From assembly GCA_021784265.1 (NCBI GenBank), contig JAJXTA010000030.1, forward strand, positions 1-11,503: a stretch of DNA of 11,503 nucleotides. The letters run 5' to 3'. Source of the DNA: a bacterium. Its GTDB lineage: Bacteria > Verrucomicrobiota > Verrucomicrobiia > Limisphaerales > J093. The notes beneath the pieces are model-generated. The model made no database searches. It was given only the letters and a program-made list of their open reading frames with translations, and was not told where the DNA came from. Numbering within the stretch: the first letter of the stretch is position 1; each line of letters starts with the position of its first letter. This document shows positions 6,628 through 11,503 of this stretch, in pieces. The position numbers and the translations under genes were made by a program.

Positions 6628-8363
6628 GGCTTGCGATAGAGATACCAGGTGGGCTGGGGGTTGAGCTGCTGCAAGCCGGCCAAGGGAGTGCCGTTGGCCA
6701 GCCCGGCGAACAGAATCAGGGCCGTCCCCGACCAGACGGCGGTGGCCCCGCTCCGAGCCAGGGGATTGCCCGTGCCACTCAGGGGCCGCCACGTGTCCGT
6801 CGCGGGATTGTAGGCCGCCCCGTCGCCGGCGGTTCCCGTGCCCGTTTCGCCGCCGAAGATCAGCAGCTCCTGCCCGCTCCAGATCGCGGCTTGGGCGCTG
6901 CGCCCGCTGGGGGCGTTGGTGGCGGAGAGGGTGGACCACGAATCGCCGCCGGGGTCGTAGGCGGCGCCGTCCGCCAACGCCACGCCCCCGCTAACCCCGC
7001 CCCACACCAGCATCCGTTGCCCGGTCCAGACGGCGGTGTGGCCGGCGCGCCCGGCGGGGGCGTTGACCAAGCTGGTCGCTTGCCACGCGGTGGGCAGGCC
7101 GTTCGTGTCGCAGAGGAGCTGCGCGCCGTTGTTGACGGCGCCTAACTGGTTCTGGCCGCCCCAGATGAGGACGCGCGTGCCCGTCCACACCGCGGTGGCG
7201 CCGGTAACGGGTGCTGGGGGGTTGGAGAGGGTCAAGGTGGTCCACTGGTCGGCCACCGGATCGTACAACGCCCCGTCGTTCAGCAGGCCGCTGTTATTCT
7301 GGCCGCCCCAGATTAGCATCCGGCTGCCGGTCCAGACGGCAATATGCCCGAGGCGCCCCGCCGGCGCGCCGACGGTGGTGGTGGCGCTCCAGAGCTGGTT
7401 CGAAGGGTTGTAGCGCCCCCCGCTGGCGGCGTAAACCCCGGAGGCCAAGCCGCCCCAGAGGATCATCTGCTGCCCGCTCCAGACGGCGGTGTGCTGATCA
7501 CGTGCCGCCGGCGGGTTCAGCGTCGAGAGGGCTTGCCACTGGTCGAGGTCGGGGCGATAGCTCCCGCCCGAGCCGGAATCGAAACCGGAGCCGAGGGTGC
7601 CACCCCAGACCAGGAGCTGCTGGCCGGTCCAGACGCCGGCTTGGCGCGAGCGGGCGGAAGGGGCCCCGGCGGCCGCGCTGGTGGTCCAGCCCGGCGCGGC
7701 GAGCGTCGAGAAGAGCTGGAGCCCTTGGGCGGCCAGGGTCGGGTCCGGTGCCAGGGTCGAGGCGGCGGTGAGCCCGGGGGGGATCGCGCCGGCCAGTTGG
7801 TTCGAGAGGGCGCCGACCTGGGTGGCGAGGGTGGCGAGCTGCGCCCCCAAGCCGTTGAGCTGCCCCACCAGCGGAGTGGCCAGTTGGTTGGAGGTCACGG
7901 CTCCCGGGGCCACCGCCGCCGCCATGAAGGCGTAGCCCACCGTCACCAGCCGCTGGTCGGGCGCCAGCAGCTCGAAGCCATGCGCGCCGTCGTTGAACCA
8001 CACGCGCAGGCGCACGTCGCTGTTGGTGAAGACGCCGGCCGGCACGGCGCTCATGTTCGCCAGCGTGGCATCCCCGAGCGCCACGCTGTAGAGGCCTTTG
8101 TTCACCGGCAGCGCCACCGCCGCCGCGGGCGCCCCCCCGGCGACGCTGGTGCCATCATTGCTCCAGTAGCTGGCCGTGCCCGTGGGGTCCACCAGGGCGA
8201 ATTTGAAGGCGCCGGCGCCGGTGAAATTCGTGCCGGCCACCGTGACGCGGCCCTGATAGTTGAGGAGTCCCGGCACGGGAGCCTGCCCCCGCGCCAGTCC
8301 GGCCAACACCAGCCCCGCGAGCGCGAGCACCGCGCCGCTCCACTCTCTATTCACCAGCATCAT
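6624..8363 (-). CDS. Exported seven-bladed kelch-repeat protein
   Basis: The product is 579 aa from the first of two adjacent ATGs (8363 and 8360). No clear ribosome site separates them. The signal peptide has the core AVLALAGLVLAGLA and likely cuts after ARG or AQA near residue 26-28. Residues about 30-148 match the N-terminal module of the S74 protein: YQG (36-38), LYSVALG (91-97) and GYAFMA (143-148). A short Leu/Ala heptad linker (169-192) follows. From about 236 to the end there are seven kelch-type blades, each with an AVW strand followed by a WGG-type turn (253, 303, 352, 401, 454, then FGG 503 and FAG 552). Spacing is 49-53 residues, which fits a closed seven-bladed propeller that usually binds protein or glycan. 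There is no galactose-oxidase copper site that I can see. It heads the putative operon and its stop overlaps the next start by 4 bp. Extracellular binding is the most cautious role. Confidence 0.93.
   Translation of the reverse strand: MMLVNREWSGAVLALAGLVLAGLARGQAPVPGLLNYQGRVTVAGTNFTGAGAFKFALVDPTGTASYWSNDGTSVAGGAPAAAVALPVNKGLYSVALGDATLANMSAVPAGVFTNSDVRLRVWFNDGAHGFELLAPDQRLVTVGYAFMAAAVAPGAVTSNQLATPLVGQLNGLGAQLATLATQVGALSNQLAGAIPPGLTAASTLAPDPTLAAQGLQLFSTLAAPGWTTSAAAGAPSARSRQAGVWTGQQLLVWGGTLGSGFDSGSGGSYRPDLDQWQALSTLNPPAARDQHTAVWSGQQMILWGGLASGVYAASGGRYNPSNQLWSATTTVGAPAGRLGHIAVWTGSRMLIWGGQNNSGLLNDGALYDPVADQWTTLTLSNPPAPVTGATAVWTGTRVLIWGGQNQLGAVNNGAQLLCDTNGLPTAWQATSLVNAPAGRAGHTAVWTGQRMLVWGGVSGGVALADGAAYDPGGDSWSTLSATNAPSGRSAQAAIWSGQELLIFGGETGTGTAGDGAAYNPATDTWRPLSGTGNPLARSGATAVWSGTALILFAGLANGTPLAGLQQLNPQPTWYLYRKP
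6627..7658 (-). repeat. Coding tandem repeat: seven kelch blades of about 147-160 bp
   Basis: The seven protein repeats are also visible in DNA. Versions of the string CCGGTCCAGACGGCGGTG (plus strand) recur about every 150 bp, for example near 7020, 7328, 7474 and 7622, with variants near 6727, 6875 and 7178. The fourth blade is longer by about four codons. The period is constant and in frame, so this is domain duplication inside one gene, not a CRISPR or non-coding satellite. Confidence 0.8.
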
Positions 8364-8384
8364 TAATGCCGCCCACTATAGCCT

Positions 8385-8397
8385 CTAATAATATTAG
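8385..8397. promoter_or_regulatory. Perfect AT-rich palindrome, operator-like
   Basis: CTAATAATATTAG is an exact inverted repeat around one central base, 21 nt upstream of the kelch ATG, in surroundings that are otherwise strongly GC-rich. A TATAGT box (8375-8380) lies between it and the gene but has no partner -35 box. The palindrome could bind a dimeric regulator or simply help strand opening; both are inference. Confidence 0.35.
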
Positions 8398-8415
8398 GCG
8401 CCGCGGGCGCGGCGC
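8398..8415. repeat. Perfect 7-bp GC hairpin next to the AT palindrome
   Basis: GCGCCGC (8398-8404) and GCGGCGC (8409-8415) pair exactly around the 4-nt loop GGGC. In the minus-strand transcript the hairpin is followed at once by CTAATATTATTAG, AU-rich but without a U-run. It may be a leader structure or a weak terminator-like element before the kelch gene. Confidence 0.4.
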
Positions 8416-8418
8416 TGT

Positions 8419-8433
8419 GGTTTGGTTTGGTTT
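8419..8433 (-). repeat. Three tandem AAACC pentamers
   Basis: The plus strand reads GGTTT three times in a row, which is AAACC x3 in the transcript direction. It lies just upstream of the GC hairpin in the leader of the kelch operon. It could be a small protein-binding repeat or chance. Confidence 0.45.
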
Positions 8434-8453
8434 GCGACCCATCCGGCCTTGCC

Positions 8454-8478
8454 CCCGCCCGGCGTCACCCGGGGCGGG
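8454..8478. repeat. GC hairpin with one bulged base
   Basis: Left arm CCCGC-CCGG (8454-8462) pairs with CCGG-GCGGG (8469-8478) with a single unpaired G at 8473 and a 6-nt loop, nine base pairs in all. No T-run follows on either strand. It lies between the AT-rich island and the kelch gene, so if the promoter is in that island this would be part of the 5' untranslated leader. Confidence 0.35.
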
Positions 8479-8593
8479 CGGCAACCCACAACCGCGCGAG
8501 CCGCCGCTCCGCCGCCCGCGAGGCCGCGGACCCAAGGAGCACCGGCTCAAGGGGGGTCAGCGTAGCCCACCCGGCGGAAAAAGCAAGATGGAA

Positions 8594-8622
8594 TTTATGA
8601 AAAGCATCGAAATAAGTTATAA
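8594..8622 (-). promoter_or_regulatory. Candidate promoter of the kelch operon
   Basis: Within an AT-rich island (8577-8624) that stands out from GC-rich flanks, the minus strand has TTATAA (8622-8617) and CATAAA (8599-8594) with a 17-nt spacer. The CATAAA matches four of six positions of the sigma-70 -10 box; the -35 is poor. An alternative pair is TTGCTT (8586-8581) and TACGCT (8564-8559), 16 nt apart. Either would give a leader of about 190-225 nt before the kelch ATG. Position and base composition are the main support. Confidence 0.3.
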
Positions 8623-8694
8623 TCAGCCTCCCCGGGGGAACCGCCCCCTCCGGCTCATGCCCGGCCCCCGCCCGCCGCCGCGCCCGCGCGCCGC

Positions 8695-10842
8695 CTATTG
8701 CAGGAGGCGCAAATACCGCCCCAGCCAGTACGGCAGCAGGAACTCGTCTCCGGCCAGTTCGGTGAGCCCGCCGTTGCCCCCGTCCAAGGTGAACGGGTTG
8801 CCGTTCCAGCGCATGGTGGGGCGTTCGTCCGGGGCCAGCAGTTGCTCGGACTGGCGCTTGCGGAAGTTGTCCGGCAGCCGGGTGAGGTCCCGCCGGGCGG
8901 AGTTGACGATGGTCCAGTCCGTCAGGTCCAGGGGATAACGTTGGAGGGTCCAAAGGGCCCCCTCGAGGTCGAAGACCGGGGCGCCGGTCATGGCGTAAAT
9001 AAAATCCCAGAGGGGACAGCGCTCGGGGGCCTCGATTTCCCACCGGTCGCGGATGGCGGCGGCAAAGTCGCGGCGGAGCTGCGGGGTGAGCGCGTAGCGG
9101 TAGAGGGTCCAGTCGTTGATGAAGGCCAGCAAGTCGTCCGAATGGTTCCATTCGCTGCCCATGTCGTTGCCTTGATAGACATAGCCGGAGGTGAAGCGGA
9201 TATTGCGGAGGGTGTTGGTGATATTGCGCAGGTAGCCGTAACGGTCCAGGAGCTCGAGCGCTTGCCGGCGATAGGCTTCCTTGCCGGTCACCCGGTAGCC
9301 AAACTGGAGGAAGGCGACGATCTCGGCGCTGTTGAGCCGGCGGTCCTCGATGGTGGGCGGGTAACGGTTGACGTACTCGGGGTTCCAGCGTCCCCAGAGG
9401 GTCGGCTTGCCGTCCACGTCCACCAGGTACAAATCGTGGCGGACGATGTGGCCGAGCATCCGGTCGTAATCGGTGGCGATGCGTTCCCGCTCGGCCGGGG
9501 TGCGCGCGGTGGTCTCCAGCAGGACCGCGTAGGCGAAGGTCTGGGCCGTGATCTCGTCGCTGCTGGTGTGGCCTTTCCATTCCCAGTTGGGGTCGGGGGC
9601 GACCCGCCAGCGCTCCGGATCGGAGACTTTGAAGCCGCGGCGCTCGAAGGTGCGCGCGGGGAAGCCGTCGAGGCCATTGATGGTCTGGAGGCGTTCCAAG
9701 GCGTCAAAGGTCTCCCAGGCGTTGGCCCGGGCCTCTTCCTCCCCGGTGACGGCGTAGCGGAAGGCCTGGCTGGCCAGGTAATAGCTGCTCCAACTGCCGT
9801 CATTGTCGGTGTCGATCATTTCGGCGCTGGCGATGTCCCCCGGTTGGCGCAACCGCAGTTCCGCGCAGAGGCCGTAGCGGATGTGGCGTTGGCGGACCTT
9901 CTGGTCGTAATAGGCGGCCTTCTGCGCCAGGGTCATCGCGCGGAACTCGATCTTGTTCAACCCCGCGCGGGTGAGCACATAGAGGTCGCCGTTGGCCCCC
10001 GGGTGGAGGTCCACCACCGTGTCGTCATCCAGCCAGCGGCGCGAGGCGAAGTAGCGGAACTGGCCGCGGCCGAACTCGGCGAAGACCCCGCGGGTGGTGC
10101 CGGCCCAGAGGCCGTTGGCGGTGGCGGCCAGGCACGTGATGTCGGTGGCGGGCAGGCGGGTCTGGAGGGGAATGTTGGACTGGCCGCTGACCAAGTCCAC
10201 CCCGTAATAGCCGGCGTGCGTCCCCACCCACGCCTGGGTGCCACGAAAGGCCAGCGCCGTCAGCCCGGTCCCGCGCAGGAACAGTCCAATCCGCGGCCAC
10301 GCCACCCGATAAACCGCGTTCGTGGTGAGCACGAAAAACTCGTTCCCCCAGGCGTAGAGCCGCTCATCGGCCCGGGGGATGGCAAAGGGGACCACAGTGA
10401 GTTGGCCGCCGCCGTAGAAGGCCAGGTTGGTGGCCCCACTGAGCAACACCGTACCGTCGGCGGCCAGCGCGAAGTGCCGGTAAACGCCGGCGGGCAGCCG
10501 GGCGAAGGGGACGCCGGCGTGCGCGTTGGAGAGCATCTCGTCATCGAACAAGTAGTAGAGGTTGCCGCCCAACAAAGTGATGTCGCGGGCCAGCCTGCCT
10601 GCCAGGGGGCGAAAGCTCAGGTCCAGGGCCAGGCGGTGGTCGAAGAGCCGCGCCACGCCTTTGTCCGTCAGCACGTAGGCGACGCCGTTGTGGTCCAAGG
10701 CCAGACGCTGGAACCCCGTTCCCTGGAGTTCCGGGGCGAGTTCGGTGCGCACGGCCACCGCCTGTTTGAAGGGCGTATCGGGGACGGCGGCGATGACCCG
10801 GACGACGACCAACGCCGACAACATGAGGCAGGCACACTTCAT
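8695..10842 (-). CDS. Exported protein: sensor-type beta-propeller plus helical toroid-like domain
   Basis: I place the start at the ATG at 10842-10840 (715 aa) because a compact signal peptide follows (MKCACLMLSALVVV, likely cleavage after IAA). An in-frame GTG at 10860 would add six residues and cannot be excluded; neither start has an ideal ribosome site. Residues about 35-300 hold repeated strands of the kind seen in two-component-regulator propellers: GVAYVLTDKGVARLF (53-67), AWVGTHAG (204-211), GLWAGTTRGVF (244-254) and GDLYVLTRAG (285-294). From about 303 the protein becomes helical and aromatic-rich, with IDTDNDGSWSSYY (343-355), GFPART (393-398), a WKGHTSSDE segment (422-430) and WNPEYVNRYPP (486-496). 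This layout recalls (alpha/alpha)6 barrel carbohydrate-active enzymes, but I cannot point to a catalytic pair. There is no kinase or membrane segment, so it is not a histidine-kinase sensor. A role in binding or processing a polymer outside the cytoplasm is inferred. It lies 132 bp after the transporter gene. Confidence 0.92.
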   Translation of the reverse strand: MKCACLMLSALVVVRVIAAVPDTPFKQAVAVRTELAPELQGTGFQRLALDHNGVAYVLTDKGVARLFDHRLALDLSFRPLAGRLARDITLLGGNLYYLFDDEMLSNAHAGVPFARLPAGVYRHFALAADGTVLLSGATNLAFYGGGQLTVVPFAIPRADERLYAWGNEFFVLTTNAVYRVAWPRIGLFLRGTGLTALAFRGTQAWVGTHAGYYGVDLVSGQSNIPLQTRLPATDITCLAATANGLWAGTTRGVFAEFGRGQFRYFASRRWLDDDTVVDLHPGANGDLYVLTRAGLNKIEFRAMTLAQKAAYYDQKVRQRHIRYGLCAELRLRQPGDIASAEMIDTDNDGSWSSYYLASQAFRYAVTGEEEARANAWETFDALERLQTINGLDGFPARTFERRGFKVSDPERWRVAPDPNWEWKGHTSSDEITAQTFAYAVLLETTARTPAERERIATDYDRMLGHIVRHDLYLVDVDGKPTLWGRWNPEYVNRYPPTIEDRRLNSAEIVAFLQFGYRVTGKEAYRRQALELLDRYGYLRNITNTLRNIRFTSGYVYQGNDMGSEWNHSDDLLAFINDWTLYRYALTPQLRRDFAAAIRDRWEIEAPERCPLWDFIYAMTGAPVFDLEGALWTLQRYPLDLTDWTIVNSARRDLTRLPDNFRKRQSEQLLAPDERPTMRWNGNPFTLDGGNGGLTELAGDEFLLPYWLGRYLRLLQ

Positions 10843-10945
10843 GGTTCCATAACAAATCACGTTTCCCCGCCTAGGAAAAGCCGCAAGTGGCCGGCCGCGG
10901 GCGCGAGGTTTGGAGGCCAGCGTCTTCGCCCCGGCGGCGGGACCA

Positions 10946-10962
10946 GCCGCGCCCGGCGCGGC
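10946..10962 (-). terminator. GC stem-loop after the MFS gene, possible terminator without U-tract
   Basis: GCCGCGC (10946-10952) and GCGCGGC (10956-10962) pair exactly around a 3-nt loop, starting 12 nt past the transporter's TAA. No T-run follows in the transcript (it continues TGGTCCCGCC), so this is not a canonical intrinsic terminator. It may pause polymerase or protect the mRNA 3' end. Confidence 0.3.
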
Positions 10963-10974
10963 GCTCCGGCCGGT

Positions 10975-11503
10975 TTAGCCGGCGCTGGCTTCGGGACTCG
11001 AGGCCGCCGCCGCCGCCGCGCTCGCGCCCTGCCCCTCGAGATAGCGCCAAGCCAGCAGCCCGGCCACGAGCGAGATGGCCGCCGCCGCGAAATAGGGTGA
11101 ATGGGGATGCACGGCGTAGAGCCCCGTCGCTAACACGGGGGCCAGCACCCGCGCCAGGGTCCCGGCGCTTTGGGCCACCCCCAGCGTCGCCCCTTGCTCC
11201 TCGGCGGGGGAATGGATGGAAATCATTCCCAGGGTGGGCGGACGGTTCAGGGCCGAGGCGACCGAAAAAAGGCCCAAGGTAACCAGGAGCCCGGCCAGCC
11301 CGAGGAACCGGTGCCCCCACGACGCCGCGCTGGCCGCCGAGGCTGGCCCGAACAAGTAGGAGCCCAAATCAAAGCCCGGCGCGTACGGCAGCAAGGCCAA
11401 ACTCACCGCCACCAAGAGCAAACTCCCGACGATCAGCCGTGGTTCGCCCAGACGCTTGACCAGCCGCCCGATCGTGCCGCCCTGGATCAGCGCCGAGACC
11501 AGC
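10975..11503 (-). CDS. MFS drug-efflux-type transporter, C-terminal part (5' end outside window)
   Basis: The last 175 residues and the TAA stop (10977-10975) are present; the frame stays open to the window edge, so the start and N-terminal half are missing. The fragment begins in a QGGTIGRLVKRLGE segment, the cytoplasmic loop between helices 8 and 9 typical of the drug:H+ antiporter (DHA1/Tet-like) group. It continues with hydrophobic helices at about 22-41, 66-86, 106-128 and 134-152 of the fragment. Between helices 10 and 11 the SPAEEQGATLGVAQSAG motif is the common 'EEQG...G..qs...l' signature of these carriers. The protein ends in an Ala/Ser-rich low-complexity tail (about 20 residues). 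It probably exports small hydrophobic compounds using the proton gradient at the inner membrane; the substrate cannot be told. An internal TTG at 11421 is not a credible start because homology-like sequence extends upstream of it. Confidence 0.9.
   Translation of the reverse strand, partial: LVSALIQGGTIGRLVKRLGEPRLIVGSLLLVAVSLALLPYAPGFDLGSYLFGPASAASAASWGHRFLGLAGLLVTLGLFSVASALNRPPTLGMISIHSPAEEQGATLGVAQSAGTLARVLAPVLATGLYAVHPHSPYFAAAAISLVAGLLAWRYLEGQGASAAAAAASSPEASAG

Larger units (their letters stand above)
8364..8694. other. 331-bp gap: probable control region of the kelch operon
   Basis: No convincing gene lies between the start of the kelch gene and the stop of the propeller/helical gene. 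Going along the minus strand the gap holds a very G/C-rich stretch (about 8640-8694), a weak GGGGG/CCCCC stem near 8630-8650, an AT-rich island (8577-8624), a bulged GC hairpin (8454-8478), three AAACC pentamers (8419-8433), a perfect GC hairpin (8398-8415) and an AT palindrome (8385-8397). Frames that cross it, including one of 67 codons at 8550-8347, are Arg/Gly/Pro-rich and look spurious. Confidence 0.6.

Noticed and set aside
6628..6939. Upstream extension of the 607-aa gene to an ATG at 6939
   Set aside because: The extension overlaps the kelch gene, has Arg/His-rich sequence and would bury the signal peptide 104 residues inside the protein.
6627..7658. CRISPR-like periodic repeats
   Set aside because: The period is about 150 bp, in frame, and encodes kelch blades; there are no short identical repeats with unique spacers.
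8465..9580. A 371-codon minus-strand frame overlapping the end of the propeller/helical gene
   Set aside because: It is out of frame with a well-supported protein and reads as Arg/Pro/His-rich low-complexity sequence.
8698..11100. An 800-codon plus-strand frame
   Set aside because: It lies antisense to the propeller/helical gene and runs into the MFS gene. Composition is Gly/Val/Gln/Arg-biased with no recognisable motif, as expected for the antisense of a GC-rich gene.

Overview
The window reads as chromosomal DNA from a GC-rich bacterium (about two thirds G+C by eye). It is probably a member of the Verrucomicrobiota, or a planctomycete-like relative. That placement is inferred from protein style: large Sec-exported proteins rich in Thr/Asn/Leu ('TNL', 'NLT'), a 'YQG...PYAF.A' N-terminal module ahead of variable C-termini, an S74 chaperone domain and a He_PIG-type Ig-like domain. 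There is no rRNA, tRNA or other phylogenetic marker. No RNA gene, CRISPR array, insertion sequence or phage module was seen.

All six confidently called genes lie on the minus strand, so transcription runs from high to low coordinates. In that order: (1) 11503-10975, the C-terminal part of an MFS efflux transporter, cut by the window edge; (2) 10842-8695, an exported protein joining a sensor-type beta-propeller to a long helical, toroid-like domain; (3) 8694-8364, a 331-bp non-coding gap with an AT-rich promoter-like island, a perfect AT palindrome, two GC hairpins and a short pentamer repeat; (4) 8363-6624, an exported protein with seven kelch blades; (5) 6627-4804, an exported protein of unknown function whose ATG overlaps the kelch stop codon (ATGA); (6) 4734-3157, an exported fibre-like protein ending in an S74 intramolecular-chaperone domain with its Ser-Lys dyad; (7) 3005 to beyond position 1, a very large exported protein (1001 residues in the window, no stop reached) with a He_PIG-like domain near the edge. 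A possible 33-codon upstream ORF (3103-3002) overlaps the start of that last gene.

The four genes from 8363 downward look like one operon. All four products have signal peptides and none shows a catalytic domain of central metabolism. The kelch and S74 proteins share the same N-terminal module. My working reading is a set of co-expressed extracellular or surface proteins: a propeller, a trimeric self-processing fibre, an unknown partner and a giant beta-rich protein. Its function cannot be read from sequence. The long plus-strand reading frames are GC-driven shadows of these genes.
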